A stretch of 64,000 nucleotides of DNA from Alitiscatomonas aceti (GTDB lineage: Bacteria; Bacillota; Clostridia; Lachnospirales; Lachnospiraceae). Shown piece after piece: positions 25,485-34,657 of this stretch; the first letter of the stretch is position 1, and every line of letters begins with the position of its first letter. The notes under the pieces are model-generated. The model worked only from the letters and a program-made list of their open reading frames with translations. It had not been told where the DNA came from and ran no database searches. The position numbers and the translations under genes were made by a program. The stretch is taken from positions 62,001-126,000 of the forward strand of contig NZ_JAOQJF010000003.1 of the NCBI RefSeq assembly GCF_025567195.1. The letters are read 5' to 3'.

Positions 25485-26000
25485 ATGGCAACTTTACTTG
25501 AAACATGGAGAAACCTGGCATACGGTGATGGCCTCGACGATAAAAAGAGAGAAGATCTCTGGACGGGATATTTTACAGTGGAGAAGGGGATCTACGAGAA
25601 GATCCTTTCCGACCCGGCCCAGGTGGTAGAGGGGACCGTAAAGGAGCTGGCTGAAAAGTATGAGACAGAAGTGCTCATCATGACCGGATTTTTAGACGGC
25701 ATCAACGAGAGCTTAAAGGGATATGAGAATCCCATCGAGACAATGGACGAGAATACGGCCGTTAAGATCGAGATCGATCCGGAAAAGCTGTACTACAATA
25801 TGGTGGAAGCGAAGGCGACCTGGCTGTACGGCCTTCCCCAGTGGGAAACGATCCTCACTGAGGAAAAGAGGAACGAGCTTTATAAGGCCCAGAAGGCTTC
25901 CGGTACAGTACGCCGCGAAGGCCATAAGATCTACCCCAACGATCCGTGTCCCTGCGGAAGTGGTAAAAAATATAAAAAGTGCTGCGGACGGAATCAGTAA
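25485..26000 (+). CDS. SEC-C zinc-motif protein, function unknown
   Basis: 171 residues. The last 20 hold the SEC-C zinc motif CPCGSGKKYKKCCG, known from the end of SecA but also found on many unrelated proteins. The N-terminal 140 residues are acidic and helical (LLETWRNLAYGDGLDDKKRED) and not assigned. Own promoter and own terminator: a single-gene unit. Confidence 0.85.
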   Translation: MATLLETWRNLAYGDGLDDKKREDLWTGYFTVEKGIYEKILSDPAQVVEGTVKELAEKYETEVLIMTGFLDGINESLKGYENPIETMDENTAVKIEIDPEKLYYNMVEAKATWLYGLPQWETILTEEKRNELYKAQKASGTVRREGHKIYPNDPCPCGSGKKYKKCCGRNQ

Positions 26001-26015
26001 AAAGCTGACGGACAT

Positions 26016-26060
26016 GGGAGCGTTGCAGAATCTGTGGAAATTCTGCTGCGCTCCCTTTTT
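26016..26060 (+). terminator. Terminator between SEC-C and methyltransferase genes
   Basis: GGGAGCG (26016-26022) pairs with CGCTCCC (26049-26055), with GCAGAAT / ATTCTGC pairing inside, then five T. The methyltransferase gene starts only 16 bases further, so its transcription depends on readthrough or on a promoter not seen. Confidence 0.88.
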
Positions 26061-26075
26061 ACGCGAGGGAGACAC

Positions 26076-26840
26076 ATGGAAGCATATACGGGATTTGCGG
26101 CGGTTTATGATACATTTATGGATAATGTCCCCTATGGGGAATGGTGCGAATACCTGGCAGGGCTTTTAAAGGAGAACGGTGTGGAGAACGGACTGGTCCT
26201 GGACCTGGGCTGCGGCACCGGGAGCCTTACGGAGCTTCTGGCTGCCAGGGGCTATGATATGATCGGCATTGATTATTCAGAAGAAATGCTGGAGCTGGCA
26301 GCCGGAAAGCGGGCGGAGTCGGGACAGGATATCCTGTATCTCTGCCAGGATATGCGGGAGTTTGAGCTGTACGGCACTGTGAGGGCTGTGGTGTCCATCT
26401 GTGACTGTATCAACTATATCACAGACCCGGCGGACCTGGCAGAGGTTTTTTCCCTGGTCAATAATTATCTGGATCCGGGCGGAGTCTTTATTTTCGATCT
26501 CAATACGGAATATAAGTACGCCCAGGTCATGGGAGACACCACAGTGGCAGAGGACCGGGAGGAATCCAGTTTTATCTGGGACAATCAGTATGATCCGGAG
26601 GAGAGGATCAATATTTACGATCTGGCGATATTCCTGCGGGAGGAAAACGGTCTTTACAGAAAATACCAGGAGACCCATTACCAGCGGGCTTATTCCTTAG
26701 AAGAAATACAGGAGGCCCTGGCTCTGGCCGGAATGGAATTTGTGACGGCATATGACGCTTTTACAAAGGATGCGCCCCGGAAGGAAAGCGAAAGGATCTA
26801 TGTCATAGCCAGGGAACATGGAAAGAAGCAGAATAATTAA
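26076..26840 (+). CDS. Class I SAM-dependent methyltransferase
   Basis: 254 residues. Motif I LVLDLGCGTGSLTELLA binds SAM; GIDYSEEML and VVSICDCINYI follow in order, with a C-terminal region rich in aromatic residues. Substrate unknown. ATG 26076 has GAGGGA upstream; an in-frame ATG at 26034 lies inside the terminator. hslO starts 15 bases after its stop. Confidence 0.88.
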   Translation: MEAYTGFAAVYDTFMDNVPYGEWCEYLAGLLKENGVENGLVLDLGCGTGSLTELLAARGYDMIGIDYSEEMLELAAGKRAESGQDILYLCQDMREFELYGTVRAVVSICDCINYITDPADLAEVFSLVNNYLDPGGVFIFDLNTEYKYAQVMGDTTVAEDREESSFIWDNQYDPEERINIYDLAIFLREENGLYRKYQETHYQRAYSLEEIQEALALAGMEFVTAYDAFTKDAPRKESERIYVIAREHGKKQNN

Positions 26841-26855
26841 GGAAGGTTTGAGAAT

Positions 26856-27740
26856 ATGACGGATTATATAATCAGAGCAACGGCAGCGGAGGGACAGATC
26901 CGCGCCTTTGCAGCTACCACCAGGGATCTGGTGGAGGCTGCCAGAGATGCCCATAATACCAGCCCGGTGGCTACGGCAGCCCTGGGACGGCTTTTAACGG
27001 CCGGAGCCATGATGGGGATCATGATGAAGGGAGAAAAGGATCTTCTGACCCTCCGGGCAGAGGGAGACGGCCCCATTGGCGGCCTTTTGGTGACCGCAGA
27101 TTCTAAAGGGGACGTCAAGGGCTACGCCTTCAATCCGGAGGTCATGCTGCCGCCCAACGCCCAGGGAAAGCTGGATGTGGGAGGCGCTCTTGGGGTGGGC
27201 GTCTTAAGTGTGATCCGGGATATCGGCTTAAAGGAGCCCTATGTGGGCCAGACCATTCTGGTTTCCGGTGAGATCGCCGAGGATCTGACGTACTATTACG
27301 CCACCTCTGAGCAGGTTCCGTCCTCGGTAGCTCTGGGAGTCCTTATGAATAAGGATAACACGGTCCGCCAGGCCGGAGGCTTCATTATCCAGCTGATGCC
27401 GGGAGCTTCTGATGACTGCATCGACCGGCTGGAGGCCCGTCTGGGAGAGATGAGCTCCATCACCGCTCTTCTGGATGCTGGAAAGACACCGGAGGAGATC
27501 TTGGAGGATCTTCTGGGGGATATGGGCCTGGAGATCCTGGACCGTCTTCCTGCCAGGTTCCACTGTGACTGCCATAAGTCCCGGGTAGCAAGAGCCATTA
27601 CGAGCATTGGAAAAAAAGAACTCCAGAGCATGATCGACGAAGGAAAGCCCATTGAGGTGAGCTGCCATTTTTGTAATAAGATCTATACATTTACAGTGGA
27701 TGAGTTAAAGGGAATGCTGGAAAAGGCCACCAGGCCATAA
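26856..27740 (+). CDS. hslO: Hsp33 redox-regulated chaperone
   Basis: Holdase chaperone switched on by oxidation. The C-terminal zinc switch is complete: FHCDCHK (CxC) and SCHFCNK (CxxC). At 294 residues it is normal. GGAAGG precedes ATG 26856. Probably cotranscribed with the methyltransferase. Confidence 0.96.
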   Translation: MTDYIIRATAAEGQIRAFAATTRDLVEAARDAHNTSPVATAALGRLLTAGAMMGIMMKGEKDLLTLRAEGDGPIGGLLVTADSKGDVKGYAFNPEVMLPPNAQGKLDVGGALGVGVLSVIRDIGLKEPYVGQTILVSGEIAEDLTYYYATSEQVPSSVALGVLMNKDNTVRQAGGFIIQLMPGASDDCIDRLEARLGEMSSITALLDAGKTPEEILEDLLGDMGLEILDRLPARFHCDCHKSRVARAITSIGKKELQSMIDEGKPIEVSCHFCNKIYTFTVDELKGMLEKATRP

Positions 27741-27783
27741 AGGATACGGATCAGAAACACCGGAGAGAACGGGATCCCGGAGA

Positions 27784-27848
27784 ATGCTGCAAAAGGGGGT
27801 GCTGCAAAGGAAGGGCTTTGGAAAGCTTCTTCACCTGTTTTGCAGCAT
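27784..27848. terminator. Long hairpin between hslO and csp
   Basis: ATGCTGCAAAA (27784-27794) pairs perfectly with TTTTGCAGCAT (27838-27848) and there is more pairing inside (GGTG with CACC). No T run follows on either strand, so it is a weak bidirectional terminator or an mRNA end-protecting hairpin for the two convergent genes. Confidence 0.5.
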
Positions 27849-27935
27849 CCTCTGATGTAATCAGCTTCATGCACATCCGCTTCGTTCTAACAAGCTGTTT
27901 CTCTGGTTAGAAAAAGGCACAATGAGAATCGGCGA

Positions 27936-28133
27936 TTAGAGTCTGGTTACGTTGACGGCCTGGGGACCCTTGGAACCCTCGATCACGTCGAATTCGACGT
28001 CTGCACCTTCGTCGAGGGTCTTAAAGCCTTCCATATTAAGACCAGAGTAGTGTACGAACACGTCATGCCCATCTGCATCGCAGATAAAGCCGTAACCTTT
28101 TTGGTTGTTAAACCACTTAACTGTACCTTTCAT
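27936..28133 (-). CDS. Cold-shock protein, CspA family
   Basis: 65 residues, one OB fold with both RNA-binding motifs KGYGFI and DVFVHYS. Start at 28133 with GGAGG upstream; an in-frame start at 28208 is rejected because the promoter lies in between. Binds single-stranded RNA and DNA and melts mRNA structure. Confidence 0.96.
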   Translation of the reverse strand: MKGTVKWFNNQKGYGFICDADGHDVFVHYSGLNMEGFKTLDEGADVEFDVIEGSKGPQAVNVTRL

Positions 28134-28179
28134 ATGATACCTCCGCAATAAGACCTTGCAGGCCGCGCCTGCTGTGTTC

Positions 28180-28208
28180 ACAATAGCACAACCGGTTAGG
28201 GATGTCAA
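28180..28208 (-). promoter_or_regulatory. Promoter of the cold-shock gene
   Basis: Read on the minus strand: TTGACA (28208-28203), 17 bases, TATTGT (28185-28180). Consensus -35. The leader is only about 40 bases, so the long cold-shock leader of E. coli cspA is absent. Confidence 0.8.
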
Positions 28209-28263
28209 ATAAAATCATGTGGATGATTTTGCGGTTATTCAAAAAATATGAGGGAATCTTGCA

Positions 28264-28842
28264 ATGATGAAAAAAAGACTGGATTTTCAGCACAAAATGA
28301 AAAATAACGCCTGGAACCATTTCCGGACCATCACCCACCACCGGCTGCTGGTCATGAAGGGCTGCTTCCAGGTAGGGCTTTACAGACAGGGGCTGCTCCA
28401 CGATCTGTCCAAATATACCTGGACAGAATTTAAGACGGGAGTCCGCTATTATCAGGGAGACCGCAGTCCCAATGCGGCTGAGAAGGAGATCATGGGATAT
28501 TCTCCGGCCTGGCTCCACCACAAAGGGAGGAATAAGCACCATTTTGAGTACTGGACCGATGTTTCCACCAGGGAGGATAACTGGAGGATCGTTGGAGTGA
28601 AGATGCCGGTCCGGTATTTTGTTGAGATGGTCATGGACCGGATCGCCGCATCCAGGACGTACCGGGGCAGGGCGTACACGGACGGAGACCCATATGCATA
28701 TTTTTCACGCAGCAAGGATGTTCTGACCATGCACCCGGAAACCAAACGGGAGCTGGATAAGGTGCTCCGTATGCTGGAGAAAAAGGGGGAGCCGTATACC
28801 TTCCGGTATCTGCGGTATCTTTTGAAAAAAGGGGATTATTAA
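28264..28842 (+). CDS. DUF5662 family protein
   Basis: 192 residues. HFRTITHHRLLVMKGC, GLLHDLSKYTWTEF and WLHHKGRNKHHFEYW carry a series of His and an HD pair spaced as in HD-type metal hydrolases. The family has no proven function. ATG 28264 has GAGGG upstream. Ends in a terminator shared with the convergent gene. Confidence 0.8.
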   Translation: MMKKRLDFQHKMKNNAWNHFRTITHHRLLVMKGCFQVGLYRQGLLHDLSKYTWTEFKTGVRYYQGDRSPNAAEKEIMGYSPAWLHHKGRNKHHFEYWTDVSTREDNWRIVGVKMPVRYFVEMVMDRIAASRTYRGRAYTDGDPYAYFSRSKDVLTMHPETKRELDKVLRMLEKKGEPYTFRYLRYLLKKGDY

Positions 28843-28845
28843 GAG

Positions 28846-28883
28846 ATCTGGGCGGCTTAAAAAAGCTCCGCCCAGATTTTTTT
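28846..28883 (+). terminator. Terminator after the DUF5662 gene
   Basis: ATCTGGGCGG (28846-28855) pairs with CCGCCCAGAT (28868-28877), followed by seven T. It overlaps the 3' end of the convergent exonuclease-like gene. Confidence 0.9.
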
Positions 28884-29936
28884 AATATACTGGTTGAGCC
28901 GGACGGGATCCTGGAAACAGGAGGGCGAAAACTCAAAGAATCCAGTCCTGTCTTTGGAAGAGGTCTTAAATTCCGGAGTCCAGACAGGCTCCGGCTGGGG
29001 AAGGAAAACGCCGCTTTTTTTCGTATAGCACGTTTCCTTTGTGGCTTTTATGCGGGCGTCCCGGTCCACGTATTCGCCGACGCTTTTGTGGACCGCCGTA
29101 TCCTCGTAGATCAGATAATAGTAGTCCTTATAGTTGGGATAATAGTATTTAAGGGTTCCCTCATAAAGCCGGATGGAAAGCTCCAGGGCATTTCCGGCAG
29201 CCGCAAAACCGTAGGAGGGGACGGCGGCACAGAGGGGCCGGGGCAGAACGGTCTCTTCTTCTCCCTTTAAGGAAAGCAGGAGCCGGGGCGTTTCACCCGC
29301 CGCCTTTTTCAGATCCAGAAGAGTAAAATCCTGGGTAAAAAAATCCGGATAAAACAGGGCCGGCAGGAGCGAGGGCATTCCCTTCAGATCCTCTTCATTA
29401 TGGAGAAGAAGGAGTCTTAAGAGGTTTTCGTCCCGGGTTTTCAGATAGTCCTCGTAAACGCTTATGAGCTGTCCGCCATCGAAGCTGTCCTCCCGGCAGA
29501 TGGAGAGAAAGCCTTCGATGGTCTTCTGCTTCAGGTTTTCCAGTCCCAGATGCTTTTTCCAGGGCTTGATGCGCTTATAGATATCCACGCTTTCCACGCC
29601 GGAAAAATCACAGGGGAGCTTAAGGGCCCTGCACCGCTTCATAAGGAAGGGGATATCAAAGGTATCTCCGTTAAAATGGACCAGGACGGAGTAGTCCTTT
29701 AAAAAGGAGAAAAAGCTCTGGATCACCTGGGCCTCAGAGGCCTTTGTATCGGCAAACCACTGGATAAAATGGGCGCGGCCTTCCTTAAAAAACACACAGC
29801 CGATCAGATAGACTGTGCAGAAGTCTCCGGAGAAGCCGGTGGTCTCAATATCAAAGAACAGGAGAGAAGCGGGATCCCCCAGGCGGGCCAGGGGATAGGA
29901 TCCCTCCGCGTCAAAAGTATTCTGGATCGTTATCAT
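28857..29936 (-). CDS. RNase H-like DEDD exonuclease-family protein (YprB-like)
   Basis: 359 residues. FFDIETTGFSGDF is the Exo I motif of DnaQ-type 3'-5' exonucleases; VHFNGDTFDIPFL fits Exo II and LHNEEDLKGM fits Exo III. Resembles Bacillus YprB, whose role is not settled. The start at 29936 (MITIQNTF) is the most sensible by homology but its ribosome site (AAAGGAA) lies 14 bases away; an upstream start at 30017 is in frame and less likely. Confidence 0.8.
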   Translation of the reverse strand: MITIQNTFDAEGSYPLARLGDPASLLFFDIETTGFSGDFCTVYLIGCVFFKEGRAHFIQWFADTKASEAQVIQSFFSFLKDYSVLVHFNGDTFDIPFLMKRCRALKLPCDFSGVESVDIYKRIKPWKKHLGLENLKQKTIEGFLSICREDSFDGGQLISVYEDYLKTRDENLLRLLLLHNEEDLKGMPSLLPALFYPDFFTQDFTLLDLKKAAGETPRLLLSLKGEEETVLPRPLCAAVPSYGFAAAGNALELSIRLYEGTLKYYYPNYKDYYYLIYEDTAVHKSVGEYVDRDARIKATKETCYTKKSGVFLPQPEPVWTPEFKTSSKDRTGFFEFSPSCFQDPVRLNQYIKKIWAELF

Positions 29937-30069
29937 AGGTATGGGTATCGTTCCTTTCGCGTGCAGATCTGGGCTGGAATCTGATCTCAGTATACGTGGT
30001 TTCGGATGGAATGTCAATGAACCAGCGGTTCAATACCAGAAAATTTGTTCGATTCATCCCGGGTTTATC

Positions 30070-30098
30070 TTGCAAAGGCTTTTTGTCTATGGTATGAT
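30070..30098 (+). promoter_or_regulatory. Promoter of ruvAB
   Basis: TTGCAA (30070-30075), 17 bases, TATGAT (30093-30098). I see no clear LexA box next to it. Confidence 0.65.
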
Positions 30099-30144
30099 TC
30101 TGTTACAGAGCAACGCCCTATGAGCGGTTCGGAGGGAAAATACA

Positions 30145-30762
30145 TTGATTTCATATATCAGAGGCACCCTGGCGGAAAAAAATGAGGATTCAGCGGTGGT
30201 GGAGGCTCACGGAGTCGGATACCAGATCTTCGTGCCTGTGCCGGTGCTTTCAGAGCTTCCGCCCCTGGGGGAAAGCGTAAAGATCTACACATATTTCAGC
30301 GTCCGGGAAGACGGGATGAGCCTGTTCGGCTTCCTGTCCCGGCAGGATCTGGCGATGTTTAAGCAGCTGATCGGCGTCAACGGCATCGGCCCCAAAAGCG
30401 CCCTTGGGATCCTGTCCGCCTTAAGGCCCGATGTGCTGCGGATGGCGGTGGCGTCCGGCGATGCAAAGACCATATCCAGGGCTCCCGGTGTGGGCCCCAA
30501 AACGGCCCAGAGGATCATCCTGGATCTGAAGGATAAGATACGGCCGGAGGACGTGCTGGCCGGAGGACTGGAGGAGTCCCTGGCAGTACCGGAGGAGATA
30601 TCCGGAGTGGGCCAGGCAGGAAAAGAGGCCGTGGAGGCTCTGACTGCTCTTGGTTATTCGGCGGCAGAGGCGGCCGGAGCTGTAAAGAAGGTGAAGATCA
30701 CCGAAGAAATGACGGCAGAAGACGTTTTAAAGGGAGCCTTGAGGCATCTGGCCTTTTTATAG
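30145..30762 (+). CDS. ruvA: Holliday junction helicase subunit RuvA
   Basis: 205 residues. Starts MISYIRGTL from a TTG at 30145 with GGAGGG eight bases upstream. Helix-hairpin-helix parts are seen in LIGVNGIGPKSALGILS and APGVGPKTAQRIILDLKDK. Binds four-way DNA junctions and guides RuvB, encoded next. Confidence 0.96.
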   Translation: MISYIRGTLAEKNEDSAVVEAHGVGYQIFVPVPVLSELPPLGESVKIYTYFSVREDGMSLFGFLSRQDLAMFKQLIGVNGIGPKSALGILSALRPDVLRMAVASGDAKTISRAPGVGPKTAQRIILDLKDKIRPEDVLAGGLEESLAVPEEISGVGQAGKEAVEALTALGYSAAEAAGAVKKVKITEEMTAEDVLKGALRHLAFL

Positions 30763-30800
30763 GAAGGAACTGGAACAATCAATAGAACAGGCAGGTTGGT

Positions 30801-31808
30801 ATGAGTCGTAAAATCATTACAACAGAAGAGACAGAAGAAGATAAAAAAATAGAAGGAACCTTAAGGCCCCGGTATTTAAAGGAATATATCGGCCAGGAAA
30901 AGATAAAATCCACCTTAAAGATCTTTATAGACGCTGCGAAGACCCGGGGAGAGGCCCTGGACCACGTATTATTTTACGGCCCGCCGGGACTGGGAAAAAC
31001 GACGCTGTGCGGGATCATCGCCAACGAAATGGGAGTGAATCTGAAGGTCACTTCCGGTCCGGCCATCGAAAAGCCCGGGGAGATGGCGGCGATCCTCAAC
31101 AACCTCCAGGAGGGGGACGTGCTGTTCGTGGACGAGATCCACAGGCTCAACCGCCAGGTGGAGGAGGTCCTGTATCCCGCAATGGAGGATTTTGCCATCG
31201 ACATCATGCTGGGAAAGGATTCTGCCGCCCGTTCCATCCGGCTGGAGCTTCCGAGGTTTACCCTGGTGGGGGCCACCACCAGGGCGGGACTTTTAACGGC
31301 TCCCCTCCGGGACCGTTTCGGCGTGATCCAGCGTCTGGAATTTTACTCGCCGGAGGAGCTCTGCGTGATCGTAAAACGGTCAGCGAAGGTCATGGGCGTG
31401 GAGATCCAGGAGGAGGGAGCCTGGGAGATCGCAAGGAGATCCAGGGGCACCCCCAGACTGGCAAACCGGCTTCTGAAGCGGGTCAGGGATTTTGCCCAGG
31501 TAAAATACGACGGCGTCATCACAAAGGATGTGGCGGATTTTGCGCTGGATATCCTGGATGTGGACCGGCTGGGACTGGACAACAACGACCGGACGATCCT
31601 CCTCACCATGATCCAGAAATTCGGAGGAGGCCCCGTGGGACTGGAGACCCTGGCGGCATCTATTGGAGAGGATTCCGGGACTCTGGAGGATGTATATGAG
31701 CCGTATCTTCTGATGAACGGGCTCATCAACCGGACGCCCAGGGGACGGGTAGCCACAGAGGCAGCTTATGTTCATCTCGGCATACCGGCGGACGGCGGGG
31801 AAGCGTAA
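30801..31808 (+). CDS. ruvB: Holliday junction helicase ATPase RuvB
   Basis: 335 residues. RPRYLKEYIGQEK, Walker A GPPGLGKTTL, Walker B LFVDEIHRL, sensor GATTRAG and the C-terminal TPRGRVAT wing are all present. Branch-migration motor working with RuvA, 38 bases downstream of it. Confidence 0.97.
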   Translation: MSRKIITTEETEEDKKIEGTLRPRYLKEYIGQEKIKSTLKIFIDAAKTRGEALDHVLFYGPPGLGKTTLCGIIANEMGVNLKVTSGPAIEKPGEMAAILNNLQEGDVLFVDEIHRLNRQVEEVLYPAMEDFAIDIMLGKDSAARSIRLELPRFTLVGATTRAGLLTAPLRDRFGVIQRLEFYSPEELCVIVKRSAKVMGVEIQEEGAWEIARRSRGTPRLANRLLKRVRDFAQVKYDGVITKDVADFALDILDVDRLGLDNNDRTILLTMIQKFGGGPVGLETLAASIGEDSGTLEDVYEPYLLMNGLINRTPRGRVATEAAYVHLGIPADGGEA

Positions 31809-31921
31809 GGATGGGAGCCGGACCGTTACGAAACTATTAGGAAATCCGTAAGGAATAATTTCTGGCTCCGGCGGAGCGGATGTGATAGACTATACAAGGA
31901 AAGAAAATCGGGAGAACAGAC

Positions 31922-32248
31922 ATGGAAAGAAAAAATTATACAGAAGTGCTGATCAATGGGAATATCTACACCCTGGGCGGATCGGAGGAGCAGGAATATC
32001 TCCAGAAGGTGGCTGCTTATATCAATGAGAAGATCGGGATCCTGAAGGCCCAGCCGGGCTTTACAAGACAGAATAAGGATTACCAGGAGGTAATGATCTA
32101 CCTGAACCTGGCCGACGATTATTTCAAGGCCCTTCAGGAGGCGAAGATGCTGAAGGCCCAGAGGGACGACCTGGAAAGGGAGATATACAGTCTGAAGCAT
32201 GAGCTGATCAGCGTCCAGATGAAGCTGGACGCCCAGACGGAACAGTAG
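31922..32248 (+). CDS. zapA: Cell division protein ZapA
   Basis: 108 residues: an N-terminal ZapA head (EVLINGNIYTLGGSEEQEYLQKVAAYINEKI) and a C-terminal coiled coil. Bundles FtsZ filaments at the division site. ATG 31922 has GGGAGA upstream. Confidence 0.9.
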   Translation: MERKNYTEVLINGNIYTLGGSEEQEYLQKVAAYINEKIGILKAQPGFTRQNKDYQEVMIYLNLADDYFKALQEAKMLKAQRDDLEREIYSLKHELISVQMKLDAQTEQ

Positions 32249-32333
32249 GATACAAAAGAGAAAAACGGGCTGCCGCATGGAATTTAACGATATGCAGCGG
32301 CCCTTTCTGGGCTTTTGGCCGGAAAGGAAGCGT

Positions 32334-34649
32334 ATGGAAAAGAGAAAGGTTGAGATCCTGGCGCCGGCCGGATCTTATGAGAGCATGGTGGCTGCCGTCA
32401 ACGCCGGGGCCAATGCGGTCTACATCGGCGGAAGCCGGTTCGGAGCCAGGGCCTATGCAGATAATCTGGATGAGGAGGCAATGATCCGGGCCATCGACTT
32501 CGTCCACCTCCACAACTGCCGGATCTATATGACGGTCAATACTCTGGTAAAGGAAAAGGAGCTGCCGGAGCTATACGGGTATTTAAAGCCCTATTATGAG
32601 GCGGGACTGGATGCGGTCCTGGTCCAGGACCTGGGTGTATTTTCTTATATCCGGGAGCATTTTCCGGATCTGCCCCTCCACATCAGCACCCAGATGACCG
32701 TGACAGGAAAATACAGTGCTGCGGAGCTTAAAAGGATGGGGGCCGTCCGGGTGGTACCGGCCAGGGAGCTTTCCCTGAAGGAGATCCGGGAGATCCGTGA
32801 GACCACAGGGCTGGAGGTGGAGACCTTTGTCCACGGGGCGCTCTGCTACTGCTATTCGGGCCAGTGCCTGTTTTCCAGCCTCATCGGGGGACGGAGCGGC
32901 AACCGGGGCCGGTGTGCCCAGACCTGCCGCCTGCCCTTTGACGTGGAGAAGGGAGATAAGGTCCTTGGAGGGAAAAATGAAAAGTATGTGCTGAGCCTTA
33001 AGGATCTTTGTACCCTGGATCTTCTGCCGGAGATCCTGGAGGCAGGGGTCTGCTCCTTAAAGATCGAGGGACGGATGAAGAGTCCCCGGTATACGGCCGG
33101 TGTGGTGAGCATTTACCGGAAATATGTGGATATGTACCTGGCACATGGCCGGTCCGGCTACCGGGTGGATCCGGCGGACCGGAGAGCGCTTCTGGAGCTG
33201 TTTGACCGAGGCGGCCAGTCAGAGGGCTATTATAAGGAGCACAATGGCCGGGATATGGTGGTCTTAAAGGAAAAGCCGGCCTTCCGGGAGCCGGATCAGG
33301 AGCTGTTCGATCATCTGGACCGGACCTATGTGGATGCGGTGAAAAAAGAGCCCATCCGCGGGACTGCCCTGGTCTCAGAGGGAAAGCCGGTGCGGCTGAC
33401 TGTGGAATATACGCCCTCGCTGGAACCCGCAGAAACCATGGAAGCCGGAATGGCTGTTCTGGAGCCGATTTCCGTTGCCTGTACCGGGGACCTGGCGGAA
33501 ACGGCAAAGAACGCTCCCATGGATGGGGACAGGATCCGGAAGCAGCTGATGAAGACCGGGGATTCTCCGTTCTTCTTTGAGGAACTGGAGGTTTTGGTGG
33601 AAGGAAAGGTATTCCTTCCGGTACAGGCCTTAAACAGGCTGAGGAGAGAGGCCCTGGAGGAGCTTTGCAGGGCTGTGACGGAGCGGTTCCGCCGGAAGTC
33701 CGGTGAAGAGCATAAAAATACGGAGGCAGAAGGCGCAGAACGGGCCGCCGCCGGAGAAAACGGAGAGGAAAAAGGGACCGGACTCCAGGCATGTCTGGAC
33801 GGGCAGAAAACGGCTCCGGAATTTGCCGTATCCGTTTCCAATATGGACCAGCTCCGGGAGGCTCTGGCCCTGGTGCGGGAAAAACGGGAGTCCGGGGCAG
33901 AAACGCCCTTTGGGATCTACCTGGCAGGCGAGGAATTTGATCCGGGCCAGTGGAAGGAGCTGGCGGACGGCTGCCATAAGGCTGGAAGCGCCTGTTATCT
34001 GATGATGCCCAGGATCTTCCGTTCCCAGGCAGAGCAGTTTTTCCTGGCCCATATGGAGGAGCTTAAAAACGCCGGCTTTGACGCCATAGGCGTGGGTTCC
34101 ATGGAGGAGCCGGGATTTTTAAGAAAGCATCTGCCGGAAATGAAGCAGTATTTCGACCACGGCATGTATGTGTTCAACCACCGGGCGGAAAAGGCCATGA
34201 AGGCCTATGGGGCCAGCCGGGTGACTCTTCCGGTGGAGCTGAACGCCAGGGAGCTTTCCGACGCAGGGGTACGGGGAGAGCTGATCGTTTACGGGTACCT
34301 CCCTATGATGGTATCGGCCCAGTGCGTGAAAAAGACCATGGAAGGCTGCACCGGGCGGCCGGAGGTCTTATATCTGAGAGACAGAAAGGGAAAGGCCTTC
34401 CCGGTGAAGAACCAGTGCCGGTTCTGCTTTAATACGATCTATAATGAAAGCCCCCTGTCGCTTCTGGGGCTTTCCGGCGAGGCAGCCAGGCTGTCGCCGG
34501 CGGCGTACCGGATCATCCTTACGCTGGAGGACAGGGAGACGGCGAAACGGGTGCTCCGCACCTTCTATGAGGAATATATGGAAGGAAAAAAACAGGACCC
34601 TCCGTCCGGAAATTTTACCCGCGGTCATTTTAAGCGGGGCGTAGAGTAG
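32334..34649 (+). CDS. U32 peptidase family protein (RlhA/TrhP-like RNA hydroxylation family)
   Basis: 771 residues. EILAPAGSYESM opens the U32 domain; the signature with CYCYSGQCLFSS and GNRGRCAQTCR supplies conserved cysteines. The long form with a C-terminal extension resembles RlhA-type proteins, which act in RNA hydroxylation rather than as collagenases. A Glu/Gly-rich insert lies near residue 460-490. ATG 32334 has AAAGGAAG upstream and matches the usual family start; ATG 32277 is in frame but has no ribosome site. Confidence 0.9.
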   Translation: MEKRKVEILAPAGSYESMVAAVNAGANAVYIGGSRFGARAYADNLDEEAMIRAIDFVHLHNCRIYMTVNTLVKEKELPELYGYLKPYYEAGLDAVLVQDLGVFSYIREHFPDLPLHISTQMTVTGKYSAAELKRMGAVRVVPARELSLKEIREIRETTGLEVETFVHGALCYCYSGQCLFSSLIGGRSGNRGRCAQTCRLPFDVEKGDKVLGGKNEKYVLSLKDLCTLDLLPEILEAGVCSLKIEGRMKSPRYTAGVVSIYRKYVDMYLAHGRSGYRVDPADRRALLELFDRGGQSEGYYKEHNGRDMVVLKEKPAFREPDQELFDHLDRTYVDAVKKEPIRGTALVSEGKPVRLTVEYTPSLEPAETMEAGMAVLEPISVACTGDLAETAKNAPMDGDRIRKQLMKTGDSPFFFEELEVLVEGKVFLPVQALNRLRREALEELCRAVTERFRRKSGEEHKNTEAEGAERAAAGENGEEKGTGLQACLDGQKTAPEFAVSVSNMDQLREALALVREKRESGAETPFGIYLAGEEFDPGQWKELADGCHKAGSACYLMMPRIFRSQAEQFFLAHMEELKNAGFDAIGVGSMEEPGFLRKHLPEMKQYFDHGMYVFNHRAEKAMKAYGASRVTLPVELNARELSDAGVRGELIVYGYLPMMVSAQCVKKTMEGCTGRPEVLYLRDRKGKAFPVKNQCRFCFNTIYNESPLSLLGLSGEAARLSPAAYRIILTLEDRETAKRVLRTFYEEYMEGKKQDPPSGNFTRGHFKRGVE

Positions 34650-34657
34650 GTGAGACA

